From: Paenibacillus_G sp049942825
GTDB lineage: Bacteria > Bacillota > Bacilli > Paenibacillales > NBRC-103111
Reading direction: 5' to 3'
Assembly: GCF_049942825.1 (NCBI RefSeq)
Contig: NZ_CP187970.1
Location: 1,488,001 to 1,552,000, forward strand
Length of the DNA: 64,000 bases
In this document: positions 16,645 to 25,914 of the stretch, piece after piece
How the letters are laid out: each line of letters begins with the position of its first letter
Numbering within the stretch: position 1 is the stretch's first letter
Notes under the pieces: generated by a model
What the model was told of the DNA's origin: nothing
The model's input: the letters and a program-made list of their open reading frames with translations, nothing else
The model's database searches: none
Program-made: the position numbers and the translations under genes

Positions 16645-16860
16645 CTGCTGTGTTTGGGGGATGCCGTTTATACCGGGCTAATCCTTGCAGACTCGTCGCG
16701 CCGCCAGGCTCGTCGCCCCTGAGGGGGCGACCCCGAGTCGCGTGAGTGTTTCCGCTGCAAGCGAGGCGGCGCTGGCTTTCGGCGGCAGAAGAGCGGCTTT
16801 AGCGGGTGGTACACGCGGCTGGTGGACGCTGTGCTGTCGGCTTCCGCGGCAGCAAGTTCA

Positions 16861-17086
16861 CCGAAACGCTGCTGCTTAGGCACATGGGGCAAGCCGCGCA
16901 GCTATAGCGCTCTTGCGGTGCGTTTGCCGAAACGCTGATGCCTAGGCACACGGGACAGCCGCGCAGCTATAGCGCTCGTGCGGTGCGTTTGCCGAAACGC
17001 TGCTGCTTAGGCATATGGGACAGCCCCACAGCTATAGCGCTCATGCCCTGCGTCTACCGCAACGCTGCTGCTTAGGCACACGGGGA
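16861..17086 (+). repeat. ~65-bp tandem repeat, about 3.5 copies
   Basis: Units beginning CCGAAACGCTGCTGCTTAGG start at 16861, 16927, 16992 and 17057. Each contains CAGCTATAGCGCT and ends in a GTGCGTTTGC-like stretch. No gene is supported in 16645-17196; the rest is GC-rich unique sequence. Confidence 0.85.
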
Positions 17087-17196
17087 CGGTCTGCGTCCGC
17101 CTTATCAGTGCGGCCACCAGCCCCTGCTATCCGGCGCCCAACGCCGGCTGGCAGCTCCTAGCGTGCCGCGCTGGTTCTCTCCGCGCTTGGCGCTGC

Positions 17197-18143
17197 CTAG
17201 TGCACGTGACCCTGCGTCCGCCGAAGGTCCATCAGCCGGCTGTGGGAATCCTTCAGTCTGGCGGGAACCAGCAGATCCCCCTCTTGCCGGAAGAAACCAT
17301 ACCGGTCCGCAGGCCCGATTTCGATGATCCACTCCCCGCCCTCTTGGAACAGGTAAGCCTGCAGTGGAACTTGCTCCATTGTCAACCCAAAAGCGGGGGC
17401 CGCATGGTTCTCCACGATCGTGTATTCGTACCCCTGAACGGCGGGGTTTCAGCGGTAGATCCCAATGCTTGGCGGAACAAAACCCACGGACGGGCTGACC
17501 CATTCGTGCTGCCTGTCCTGATTGAGATCGAGCCGCTGCACGTCATGTCCTTGAAAGTCCTGCATCCGCCATAGCTCCTTTTCCGCATCGTAGAAGAGGG
17601 TGCGTACCAGCCCGGCATAGCTGTCGTCCCGCGCACCGCCGATCGCGATCTCTATGGGGCTGTCTCCGGCAGGGCCGCCTCCCTGAGGCAAAAAACGTAC
17701 CGCGAGCGAGCCTGCATCTCCCGCTATGGAGCCGCCTGCGGCATACCACCCGTCCGGAGCCTTCAAGAAAACACGGACTCCTCTATAGCCGTTGTCTGCT
17801 CGTTCTTCGTACAGGTAGACCGAACAGGAAGGCAGTCCGGGGGCGGGGCCGCACTCATATACTTTGGATGGAGCCGCTGCCTCAGGCGCAGCCGCTTTCT
17901 CCAGAGCCGGGGACTCGATCGGACCAAAGACCAGGGGCACGGCCTTCAGGTTCTCCGGCTTGACGTAGACAGGTCCGGGTGCCTCGTTTTGGGGACCCAC
18001 GGCAGTAGGTACAGAGGCGGCAGGCGCTGCGGCCCGGTCCGCTGCAGGCTCCAGGGTCCCAATATCGGCTTGGGGGGACAGGGGGGAGCATGCTGCGAGA
18101 GGAACAGCAGGAGCGGGAGTGCGCAGCTCGGTTTCTTTTTCAT
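17197..18143 (-). pseudogene. Decayed secreted lipoprotein, frameshift and in-frame stop
   Basis: Minus strand. ATG 18143 follows GGAGAG and encodes MKKKPSCALPLLLFLS, a lipoprotein signal. The expected AACSPLSPQAD continues in another frame; one added base would join them, giving a lipobox FLS-AAC. The main frame then runs to a TGA at 17449-17451 (..SIGIYR stop) and continues in the same frame as NPAVQGYEYTIVENHAAPAF down to 17197. Restored length is about 315 residues, with a Pro/Ala-rich N-terminal region and a beta-rich C-terminal part. No family recognised. Two lesions in one gene favour decay, but sequencing error cannot be excluded. Confidence 0.65.
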
Positions 18144-18304
18144 CTTTGTATCTCTCCAATCTCTACAGAGGGCAAATCAGCTTCGGACTGCCTCCTTATG
18201 GACGCTGACGGAGGTGATAGTGTTCCCTTAGGCCTTCCGAGTGTATGGCAGCCCCAGCCGACAAAAAAACAAGAGACGCAGCGTCCCTTGTTCTCGCACT
18301 TCCG

Positions 18305-18857
18305 TTATGTTTTCGCTTTGATCCGCTTCGACTTCGACAGAACCCGGATGCCCAGCCGCTGCTCCAGCCCAGCAGTCTTCCTCGGCATTTTTGGCTTGGC
18401 CGGCAGCAAGTCCCCCTCCTGCCACTTCTGATAGGCGTACAGGATCAATGCTATGCCGGTCATCAGCGCCAAATTGGACAGGGGGGTGACCGTGCCGTTC
18501 TCCCTTGCGCTGAGCTTGTCCAGCAGTACGGTCAGCCCGCGGCCGTAGGCCAGGTCGACCGCCAAATTCGTCATCAGGTACACCCCCAGAATCGTCGGAA
18601 GTCGAATACAAAAATCCATACTGTGCCCGCCAGAAAGAAACCGTAGACGGAGAACAGGGAGATGACCCGGTCCCAGGCGAACAGCGTCTCATTGAACCTC
18701 CACCACCCGTATGTCCATGCCATCTGGCCCACGATCGTATTGATCAGGGCGGCGGCGACCGCCACGGGCAGATACCGGCGGAGCGTCTCGCGGTCCAGGA
18801 AGACGAGGGAAACCCAAGGCAGCAAAAAGGCTGCCCATAAAATGGCTTTATCAACAT
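18305..18857 (-). pseudogene. Decayed small membrane protein (CBO0543-like), two -1 frameshifts
   Basis: Minus strand. Joining frames gives MLIKAILWAAFLLPW...RRYLPVAVAAALINTI...WWRFNETLFAWDRV...VYGFFLAGTVWIFVF...FWGVYLMTNLAVDLAYG, about 180 residues with four membrane spans. It resembles a Bacillales membrane family often labelled CBO0543; this is from memory. Start ATG 18857 has AAGGA upstream, but the frame is lost within four codons; one extra base near 18848 restores it. A second break lies in a run of five C (18583-18587, plus strand), where six would restore the frame. Both are single-base losses, so a read error in the homopolymer is possible. Confidence 0.6.
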
Positions 18858-18966
18858 AGGCTATGTTCCTTCCCCAAGGAGCTCTCTTTAGCGATGCCCT
18901 ATGAGGAGGGAGGCTATACCATCTTAATCTCTGCTGGCATACTAGGCTTTCCTTCTTTTGACCATA

Positions 18967-19158
18967 TTACCCGTGATAACTGCCCACCGGCTTGTTCAGC
19001 ACCCATTCGAGCAGCAGAATCATATCATCGAGCCGGTCGAGATCGGACTGCAGGCCCGCTTTGCGGTCTTCTTCCGCGGCAGCCAGACGTTCTTCCACCG
19101 ATTTTTTTTGCAGCAGCAGTTCATTCACTTTTCTCCGGATCTGATCTTCCGTACGCAT
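18967..19158 (-). CDS. Small coiled-coil protein
   Basis: A 63-residue acidic-basic helical protein (MRTEDQIRRKVNELLLQKKS, then VEERLAAAEEDRKAGL and a Leu-rich stretch) with heptad-like spacing over most of its length. Start ATG 19158 has GAGGTG 7 bases upstream; a longer frame reaches 19350 but lacks a ribosome site. Bacillales genomes often carry short proteins of this type with unknown role; I cannot name the family. It is divergent from the oxidoreductase at 19377. Confidence 0.55.
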   Translation of the reverse strand: MRTEDQIRRKVNELLLQKKSVEERLAAAEEDRKAGLQSDLDRLDDMILLLEWVLNKPVGSYHG

Positions 19159-19256
19159 AACCATCCACCTCTTGTTATTCATATGGGTACCTATCCTTGT
19201 CATCCTATCAAAATCCTGCGTTGGAAGAAAGAGCGCGTGCGGCATGGAAACGTTCT

Positions 19257-19286
19257 TTGGGACGGGGCGGGAGATTCTGCTATACT
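19257..19286 (+). promoter_or_regulatory. Candidate promoter of the oxidoreductase gene
   Basis: TTGGGA (19257-19262), 18-base spacer, TATACT (19281-19286), about 90 bases before the start codon. Confidence 0.45.
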
Positions 19287-19376
19287 GTTCAGAGAAGGTC
19301 ATGCTTGCGCAGATCTGGAGCAGGCCTGATACAGAGAGAAACGAATTCATACATATAGAGAGGGAATGAAATAACG

Positions 19377-20366
19377 ATGGTGAGATTCGGAATTATCGGG
19401 ACGAACTGGATTACGGAGACCTTCATTCAAGCCGCGCTGCTCACGGACAAAGTGTCCTTCACGGCCGTTTATTCGAGGACGGAGGAGAAGGGGAGGGAGT
19501 TCGCGGAGAAGTACGGCATTCCTCACGTGTATACGGATCTGGAGGCCTTTGGACAGAGTACGGAGTTCGATGCCGTGTACATCGCGAGCCCGAATTCCCT
19601 GCATGCGAGATACGCGGTTCAGCTGATGAACCACGGGAAGCATGTGCTCTGCGAAAAACCGCTCGCCTCCCATACGCGCGAAGTTCAGGAAATGATCGAT
19701 GCGGCCAAAGGCAATCAGGTTCTTTTGATGGAGGCGGTAAAGTCCACGCTGATGCCGAACTTCCGCGCGGTTCAGGAGCATCTGCATAAGATTGGCCCGA
19801 TCCGGAGGTACACGGCGAGCTACGGGCAATATTCGTCGCGCTATGACGCGTACAAGCAGGGGAATGTGCTTAATGCGTTCAAGCCGGAATTCTCTAACGG
19901 ATCGCTGATGGATCTCGGCGTGTACTGCATTTATCCGATGGTCGTCCTGTTCGGCCGGCCGGAGCGGGTGCAGGCTGAAGCGTTCATGCTGGAGTCCGGT
20001 GTGGACGGAGAAGGCAGCCTGCTGCTGAAGTACGGGGGAATGGACGGGGTCATAATGCATTCCAAAATTGCCAACTCCTACCTGCCTGCGGAGATTCAAG
20101 GGGAGCTCGGGACGATGGTCATTGACCGCATTAACGAGCCGGGCCGCGTCGAGATCCGGTACAAGGACGGCCGGGTGGAGGACCTGACGCAGCCGACGGA
20201 GCACCCTTCGATGTACTACGAAGTGATGGAATTCGCAGCTCTGCTCGAAGCGGGGAAGACGGAGTCTGCCGTCAATTCGCATGGAACCTCGCTGGCTGTA
20301 ATGCAGGTCATCGAGGAGGCGCGCAGACAGATCGGCCTCGTGTTCCCCGCGGACAGCCAAGGGTGA
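19377..20366 (+). CDS. Gfo/Idh/MocA-family oxidoreductase
   Basis: A 329-residue NAD(P)-dependent sugar or inositol-type dehydrogenase. The Rossmann motif FGIIGTNWI opens the protein, followed by YIASPNSLH and the family signature CEKPLASH, whose Lys is the usual catalytic residue. The C-terminal alpha/beta domain includes SNGSLMDLGVYCIYPMV. The substrate is not predictable. GGGAATG-type ribosome sequence precedes ATG 19377. Its last 14 codons and about 155 bases beyond are duplicated 294 bases downstream. Confidence 0.85.
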   Translation: MVRFGIIGTNWITETFIQAALLTDKVSFTAVYSRTEEKGREFAEKYGIPHVYTDLEAFGQSTEFDAVYIASPNSLHARYAVQLMNHGKHVLCEKPLASHTREVQEMIDAAKGNQVLLMEAVKSTLMPNFRAVQEHLHKIGPIRRYTASYGQYSSRYDAYKQGNVLNAFKPEFSNGSLMDLGVYCIYPMVVLFGRPERVQAEAFMLESGVDGEGSLLLKYGGMDGVIMHSKIANSYLPAEIQGELGTMVIDRINEPGRVEIRYKDGRVEDLTQPTEHPSMYYEVMEFAALLEAGKTESAVNSHGTSLAVMQVIEEARRQIGLVFPADSQG

Positions 20367-20611
20367 GCGGCGGCCGACGCTAGGGAGCGGTGGGCGTGTG
20401 CAGCCGTGGCGGATTGCTGCGGCTGAGCCAGAGCACGCTGTGGAGGCTCCAAACGACCGGCCGGTGCGGACATAGCCGGTCTGGGAGGAGCCGGCCTATG
20501 TGCCGTGCCGCAAAACAAGCGTTCTTCTACTTCTCCGGCTCATGCTCAGGATAGGCGGATAGGCTTGTAACGCCTATCGAATGGCTCACTTGCAGAGTCT
20601 AGGGTATGGAG

Positions 20612-20808
20612 GGCGCGCAAACAGATCGGCCTCGTATTCCCGACGGAAAGCCAAGGTTGAGCAGCGGCCGATCCTAGGGAGCGGTGGGCGTGTGCAGCCG
20701 TGGCGGCTTGCGGCGGCTGAGGCAGAGCGCGTCGCGAAGGTTCCAGCGGCCGACCGGTGCGGACGTAGCCCGTCTGGGAGAAGCCGGCCTATGTGCCGGG
20801 TCGCAAAA
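20612..20808 (+). pseudogene. Duplicated 3' end of the oxidoreductase gene
   Basis: About 197 bases repeat 20318-20516 at roughly 85% identity by eye, with a 2-base indel. The coding part RRQIGLVFPADSQG-stop reappears as RKQIGLVFPTESQG-stop. No start codon or upstream coding sequence is present, so this is a duplicated tail, not a second gene. A hairpin GATAGGCG/CGCCTATC lies between the copies at 20550-20578. Confidence 0.75.
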
Positions 20809-20853
20809 CTGCTCCGGCTCATGCTCCGATTGATCGGTGGCATATTAACGCAA

Positions 20854-20884
20854 AATAGGACTTGGCAGACAGCCAGGTCCTATT
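20854..20884 (+). terminator. Hairpin terminator downstream of the duplicated tail
   Basis: AATAGGACTTGGC (20854-20866) pairs with GCCAGGTCCTATT (20872-20884), one G-U, loop AGACA. The U run is poor. Confidence 0.5.
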
Positions 20885-21016
20885 CGCGTTTTCATGGTCG
20901 CGGCGTAAGCGGATAGGCGTTCCTTGAGGAGATCTGCAGGAAGATCAGCTCCGGCAGGAGGCTCTTTTCAGCCGGGAGGCCCCTTCAGGGGCCGTTCTGC
21001 AAGGCCTCTTCAGAGA

Positions 21017-21203
21017 ATAGCGGAACTCAGATTCGTTATCGTCGGTCTGGAAGGCCGCTTCAGACAAATAGTGGAACTACGATTCCCTATTGACTCTCCA
21101 CCGGATGAAATCCAGCCGATGGAGAGCGAATAAGGAACATGAGTTCCGCTATTCTTTGGGAAATCACGGGAAATACCCGGATAAGGCATCTCAGTTCCGT
21201 TAT
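21017..21203 (-). repeat. 187-bp four-box dispersed repeat, intact copy
   Basis: 23-bp boxes start at 21017, 21068, 21130 and 21181 (spacings 51, 62, 51). The spacer at 21153-21180, read in reverse complement, contains ATTTCCCGTGATTTCCC and matches the first spacer of the copy at 5.1 kb (ATTTCCCGTCATTTCCC). The 39-base centre holds CTCTCCA...TGGAGAG and can form a hairpin, so the whole unit is a large imperfect palindrome. The flanks (20885-21016 and 21204-21570) hold no supported gene. Confidence 0.85.
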
Positions 21204-21570
21204 CTCAAAACTGTCCTCAAAATGCGGTGCTTCAAGGGCTGGTCCCCCCGGATGAGAGTTGATTCCAGCTGCCGGGGAAGGATCGGTTATGGCACACAGA
21301 CCTCATCACGCAAAATCCGGGCCCGTTCGGATACCCACTCCACCCGCAGCAAAGCCTCGTGATGCTCCCTCAAGGCCTCCTCGAGACACTATCTCCGCAT
21401 GGAAGGCTTGCTTGGCGCCGCCCGCTTGACGCCGTCGGCTAGGCGCCGCCCGCCTCGTGCCGTGCGCATCGCGCCGTCCGCTCCGCTACAGCCTCGGTAC
21501 CCCTCTCACCGCGCGCGAATCAGCGGTCGGTTCACCACCGCGTGCACTCCGCCATTCAACTCGCAGCGTC

Positions 21571-22563
21571 TTACAAATTCAGGCTGCTCATGCTCGCTTC
21601 CGGATACCGGCTGCCGGCGGCGGCACCCTTCGGGGCGGCTTCGTCGATGCGGCGGAGTTCTTCCGGCGTCAGCTCGATATCGAGCGCCCCGACATTCTCC
21701 TCAAGATAAGCGGTGCGCTTCGTGCCGGGAATCGGCACGATGTCGTCGCCCTGTGCAAGCAGCCAGGCGAGCGCGAGCTGCGAAGGCTGCACGTTCTTGG
21801 CCGCTGCGATCTCCCGGATCCGCTCGACGAGATCGAGATTCTTCTGGAAGTTCTCGCCCTGGAAGCGGGGGGAGAAACGGCGGTAGTCGTCCTCCGCCAG
21901 ATCCTCGAACCGGCGGATCTGCCCCGTGAGGAAGCCGCGGCCGAGCGGACTGTACGGCACGAAGCCGATCCCAAGCTCCCGGCATACGGGGAGAATCTCA
22001 TCCTCGACGTCGCGGCTCCAGAGCGAATACTCCGTCTGAAGGGCGGTGACGGGATGCACGGCATGAGCCCGGCGGATGGTCGCAGGCCCCGCTTCCGACA
22101 GGCCGATATGGCGGACCTTGCCCTCCCGCACGAGCTCGGCCATCGCGCCGACCGTCTCTTCGATCGGCGTATTCGGATCGACCCGGTGCTGGTAGTACAG
22201 GTCAATGTAGTCCACGCCGAGACGGCGCAGACTCGCTTCGCAGGCCGAACGGACATACTCCGGCCGTCCGTTCACGCCAAGGAACCGGCCGTCTTCACTG
22301 CGCACGTTGCCGTACTTCGTCGCCAGGATGACCCCGTCCCGGCGGCCTTGGACCGCACGGCCAACGAGCTCCTCATTGCGGCCTACGCCGTACATGTCGG
22401 CGGTATCCAAGAAGGTGACGCCGAGCTCCAGCGCCCGGTGAATGGTACGGATCGATTCTTGCTCATCCCGCCCGCTGTAGAAATCGGACATGCCCATACA
22501 GCCGAGTCCGAGCGTCGAGACCTCCAGCTTGCTTCTGCCGAGTGTTCGTGTCTTCATCTTCAT
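21571..22563 (-). CDS. Aldo/keto reductase
   Basis: A 330-residue NADPH-dependent (alpha/beta)8 reductase. The catalytic tetrad is visible: Asp53 and Tyr58 (FLDTADMYG), Lys83 (LATKYG) and His126 (YYQHRVDP). The C-terminal block VPIPGTKRTAYLEEN binds NADPH phosphate. The QHRVDPNTPIEETVGAMAEL pattern is typical of the YakC/AKR13-like group of broad-specificity reductases. GGAGAGG lies 4 bases before ATG 22563 and 10 before ATG 22557, so the start is one or the other; an open frame reaches 22683 without a ribosome site. Confidence 0.9.
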   Translation of the reverse strand: MKMKTRTLGRSKLEVSTLGLGCMGMSDFYSGRDEQESIRTIHRALELGVTFLDTADMYGVGRNEELVGRAVQGRRDGVILATKYGNVRSEDGRFLGVNGRPEYVRSACEASLRRLGVDYIDLYYQHRVDPNTPIEETVGAMAELVREGKVRHIGLSEAGPATIRRAHAVHPVTALQTEYSLWSRDVEDEILPVCRELGIGFVPYSPLGRGFLTGQIRRFEDLAEDDYRRFSPRFQGENFQKNLDLVERIREIAAAKNVQPSQLALAWLLAQGDDIVPIPGTKRTAYLEENVGALDIELTPEELRRIDEAAPKGAAAGSRYPEASMSSLNL

Positions 22564-22831
22564 ACCGCCTCTCCAGTGATATTCATAGAGTCCCAATATG
22601 TTCCAGTCTTCTCCAGTGTAGCGCTCCGGCCGCGGGAGTTCAAGAAGACCGTTCGTGAAGCGCAGAACGCCCCAACCAAGCATCCCGCAGGCTCCCTCGG
22701 TTATGGCTTCCGAGCGGCGTTTGTGGCCCCGCTGCAGCCTCGCCTGAACGGCCGGCCCTTATCCGCCTAGGACCGGTCGGAACAGCCTGATATCAGCGCT
22801 GACATCCGCCGGATGATGCGCCTTTCCAAGC

Positions 22832-22987
22832 CTAGCCCGCTGTGACGACCCAGGTCAGAAGGGTCAAAGTGTACCCGTGTGATGTGCGCCATACGTGACT
22901 TATGGATCTGCGCAGCAGGCCGCGGCTTCGCTGCCGGATGATCTGCTGCCTTTCTGTCATTTGAAGCTCGAGTTCAAAGTAATGCAT
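22832..22987 (-). CDS. Possible small basic protein
   Basis: A frame of 51 residues (MHYFELELQMTERQQIIRQR, then SRGLLRRSISHVWRT and a hydrophobic tail) with GGAAAGGAAGTGGAG just before ATG 22987. The first 25 residues look like an amphipathic helix common in short Bacillales proteins. Support is limited to the ribosome site and plausible composition. Nothing else is seen in 22564-22831. Confidence 0.35.
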   Translation of the reverse strand: MHYFELELQMTERQQIIRQRSRGLLRRSISHVWRTSHGYTLTLLTWVVTAG

Positions 22988-23234
22988 CCGCTCCACTTCC
23001 TTTCCGTTCCTCATTATGGGGGAGGGAAGCAGGAAATCAAATGGAAAAAACAATTATAACGGAACGCTATCGGCGCATCGATCCCTTCTCCGGTCTCAGC
23101 TTTTGCCCGGGGAACCGAGAGGAATCGGAGTCTCACCTATCGCAAATGGGCATGGGAATAGCCTGACTTCCGTAGTAAAATCCATAATAGTGTGAATTTA
23201 TGGAAGCATGGTCATGGGAGATGGAGAGAGACGG

Positions 23235-24464
23235 ATGGATGAAGACAGAGTCATTAATTTCTCGGGGCTGCGCATAAGCAGGGACACTTGGCATAACTTC
23301 CGGTGGGATATGATCGCCGGATCGGTATTCAGCTTGTTCAACGTGGTATTCAATCAATTCTATATTCCGATTGCCCTGCGCCATGGGGCCAGCGATCTGC
23401 AGGTGGGCCTGCTCGCCGCCGCACCGGCTGTGGGACTGCTCTTCTCGCCTGCCTGGGCGGGGCTGATGGAGGGGCGTTCGCCGAAGCCGTTCTTCCTGCT
23501 CCCGAACCTCATCGGGCGGCTGCTGCTGATCGTCCCGGCGCTTTACTCGACGCCGGTGATGTTCGTGATGACGGCCTTCCTGTTCCACCTGCTCATGGGC
23601 ATACAGGCGCCGGCCTATGCCGCCTTGATGACCCGGCTCTATCCGGCCGATCAGCGGGGACGTCTGATGGGCAATGTACGCGTGATCATGGGCCTGCTGA
23701 TGCTGCCGCTGGCCTGGGTGACCGGCCTGTGGATCGACGCCGCCGGCAGCACGGGCCCCCTGCTTGTAGCCGCTGCTACAGGAGCGCTCTCGCTGATCGC
23801 GTTCCAGAGGGTGCGCGAGGTCCCTCGCTTCTTCGCCGGCGGCAAAGGAAAAGCGCTTCGCCTGTCGCTTTTCGGCCAGCTGCGTTTGCTGCGCGGCAAC
23901 CGGCCGGTGCTTGTTTTCCTTGCGGCGACGAGTCTTGCCGGCTTCGGCAACATGCTCGCGAGTCCCTTGTATGCGATCTACCAGGTGAACGAGCTTGGAC
24001 TTAGCAACGCGCAGATCGGGTATCTGCGGATGTCGTACTTTGCCTGTATGCTGCTCGCCTACCTGATCGCCGGGTGGGCGATCGACCGCTTCTCGCCTCA
24101 GGCGGTGATGGCCTGCGGACTGACGGCGATGACGACGGTTCCGTTCCTGTATGGTCTTGTCGGCAGCTTCCCTGCGGTCATGGTGGCGAGCGGCATCCAA
24201 GGGATCAGCGATGCCGTCTGGGATATCGGCTGCATGGCCTTCGTGTTCCGTTTCGCGAGAGGGAGGGAGGCCGTCGTCTTTGGACTGCACCTGATGCTGT
24301 TCGGCATCCGCGGGACCGCGGGTCCGCTCATCGGCACTTCGCTGAACGGGGCACTGCCGTTCGGGGGAATGATGCTGTTCGTCGGAGCGCTGGGGCTTGC
24401 CGGACTGCTGCTGTTCCTCGGGGCGAGGATCCGGAGCGAAGATGCGGTGGGGGCCGGAGAATAA
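23235..24464 (+). CDS. Major facilitator superfamily transporter
   Basis: A 409-residue membrane transporter with about 12 predicted spans and no long soluble domain. The loop between spans 2 and 3 reads PAWAGLMEGRSPKPFFL, and a second basic cytoplasmic loop lies mid-protein. Substrate unknown; drug or sugar efflux MFS proteins look similar. The frame is open from 23208, but GGAGAG at 23223-23228 supports ATG 23235. A strong terminator follows, so the gene is a single transcription unit. Confidence 0.8.
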   Translation: MDEDRVINFSGLRISRDTWHNFRWDMIAGSVFSLFNVVFNQFYIPIALRHGASDLQVGLLAAAPAVGLLFSPAWAGLMEGRSPKPFFLLPNLIGRLLLIVPALYSTPVMFVMTAFLFHLLMGIQAPAYAALMTRLYPADQRGRLMGNVRVIMGLLMLPLAWVTGLWIDAAGSTGPLLVAAATGALSLIAFQRVREVPRFFAGGKGKALRLSLFGQLRLLRGNRPVLVFLAATSLAGFGNMLASPLYAIYQVNELGLSNAQIGYLRMSYFACMLLAYLIAGWAIDRFSPQAVMACGLTAMTTVPFLYGLVGSFPAVMVASGIQGISDAVWDIGCMAFVFRFARGREAVVFGLHLMLFGIRGTAGPLIGTSLNGALPFGGMMLFVGALGLAGLLLFLGARIRSEDAVGAGE

Positions 24465-24501
24465 AGAAGAAAGGCCGGAATTCATGGCCGGAATCCCAAT
24501 C

Positions 24502-24535
24502 AGAAAGTCCGGGAGAAGCATCTCCCGGACTTTCT
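24502..24535 (+). terminator. Terminator of the MFS gene
   Basis: A perfect 15-bp stem AGAAAGTCCGGGAGA / TCTCCCGGACTTTCT with loop AGCA. It is symmetric and could act on both strands. Confidence 0.8.
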
Positions 24536-24623
24536 GCATTGACAGGTAACCTTTTCCATAATAAGACCGTCCATTAGTAAGAAGGCCGAAGAGTTCACTG
24601 AGCAGTGCTGAAGGAGGGAAGCC

Positions 24624-25457
24624 ATGGATTGGAAGAAGCATCATGAGAAGAATGCGCGGATAGGAAGGCAGCTAGGGCTGATCCTCTTCGCTGCCGCGGC
24701 GGTGTATGGCTTGCTGGAGTGGAAGAACGGCTGGTCATCCCAGCAGGTATGGGCGATTAACGTGTGCGGCATGGTTCTATTGGCTCTGTTTATGATAGGA
24801 TTCGCAGCAGCCCAGAAGCGGAAGGCGGATTATTTTCCTGAGGAGCGCAGGGAGAGCCATAGTGAGCTGGGGGAAGGCGGGGATCCTTTTCTTCACCGGG
24901 ACCGGGAAATGATGCTGATGCAGCAAGGGGGGATGCGGGCGCTGATCCGCTACTTCTCGGTGGATGGGGAGCTGCTGCTGGAGTTTCGGGAGACGAGCCG
25001 GAGATGGATTTTTGCGGCCGATTGGATCTTGGACAGCCTCAGGCCGTTTCTGCCGAAGAGCTTCGTCGTGACGGACCGCAGCGGTGTAACCCGGCTCTAT
25101 CTCACGCAGCGGGGAGGAATCAACTCGCCCATCGACATCCGGTTGCCGGACGGAGCCTTGATCGCCAGCTGCAAGCAGGGGTGGGTGAAGGCGAGGATGG
25201 AGCTCCGGGACCGGAACGGCCTGACGACCGGCGGGGTGGAAAGCGACGACCTGCTCGGCACGTCCTTCCGGATCCTGGACGCGTCGGGCCGGGAGCTCAT
25301 CCGCTTCTACAACGGCGGGCTGCCTTCGCGTAACGGGGATGCCTTCTCCGGCGGTGCCGATCTCATCAAAATTAGCCCCGAGCTTGCCGGGGAACCGGGT
25401 GCGTATCTGCAGTTCATCGCGGTGCCCGCGCTGATCAAGGTCGTATTTTCCCGCTGA
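24624..25457 (+). CDS. Membrane protein with LURP-one/tubby-like C-terminal domain
   Basis: A 277-residue protein. Two membrane spans (about 17-33 and 42-62) are followed by a soluble domain starting near residue 100 (LMQQGGMRALIRYFSVDGEL, then LLEFRE..RRWIFAADW). This resembles the LURP-one/scramblase-like tubby fold, which binds lipid or forms a beta-barrel around a helix. The assignment is by pattern only. The start follows GGAGGG with a good spacer. Function unknown. Confidence 0.55.
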   Translation: MDWKKHHEKNARIGRQLGLILFAAAAVYGLLEWKNGWSSQQVWAINVCGMVLLALFMIGFAAAQKRKADYFPEERRESHSELGEGGDPFLHRDREMMLMQQGGMRALIRYFSVDGELLLEFRETSRRWIFAADWILDSLRPFLPKSFVVTDRSGVTRLYLTQRGGINSPIDIRLPDGALIASCKQGWVKARMELRDRNGLTTGGVESDDLLGTSFRILDASGRELIRFYNGGLPSRNGDAFSGGADLIKISPELAGEPGAYLQFIAVPALIKVVFSR

Positions 25458-25518
25458 GCAGATGCAGAAGCATTTTTCGTGCTTTCCATTTGGTGTATAT
25501 GGAGTATGCCTTGGGGGG

Positions 25519-25811
25519 TGTACTTCAAGCGGATCATTGCGCTGGCAGGCGGACAGGCGACACGGTATACCTCGACGGACAAATTCTCGATGAGCCGTAT
25601 CTAGCGGACGGGCTCAAGCGGGCTGCAGAGCAGGGAAGACCGAATAATGTCCGTCATTTTCCCGAAACGGTGGTGCCGAAAGGGACGGTGTTCGGCATCG
25701 GGGGATAACCGCAGCCATAGTCTGGACAGCCGGGATCAAGCGGTTGGTTTTGTCCTGTACACGTCGATCCTGGGGAAAGCCATTACGGTGCAGCATGCGG
25801 ATCAGCAATAA
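25519..25811 (+). pseudogene. Remnant of a type I signal peptidase gene
   Basis: Three pieces in shifting frames rebuild the C-terminal half of a SipS/LepB signal peptidase: YFKRIIALAGG (box D with the catalytic Lys), then DTVYLDGQILDEPYL...PETVVPKGTVFGIG, then DNRSHSLDSRDQAVGFVLYT (box E, GDNRxxSxDSR). Frames break near 25555 and 25705. The N-terminal anchor and the box with the catalytic Ser are absent, so it cannot be active. A hairpin GAGATCCC/GGGATCTC lies right at its end (25814-25834). Confidence 0.8.
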
Positions 25812-25840
25812 GAGAGATCCCCCTGCGGGATCTCCCGGTT

Positions 25841-25865
25841 CGGCCTGGCCAAGAGGTGGCCGGGC
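25841..25865 (+). terminator. GC-rich hairpin after the signal peptidase remnant
   Basis: GGCCTGGCC pairs with GGCCGGGCC (one G-U), loop AAGAGGT, followed by TTATTTGCG. A weak terminator, possibly the leftover of the original lep gene. Confidence 0.5.
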
Positions 25866-25914
25866 CTTATTTGCGTTAGCTGCGGGCGGAGCGCACATCC
25901 CCTGCTCGAAGCGT

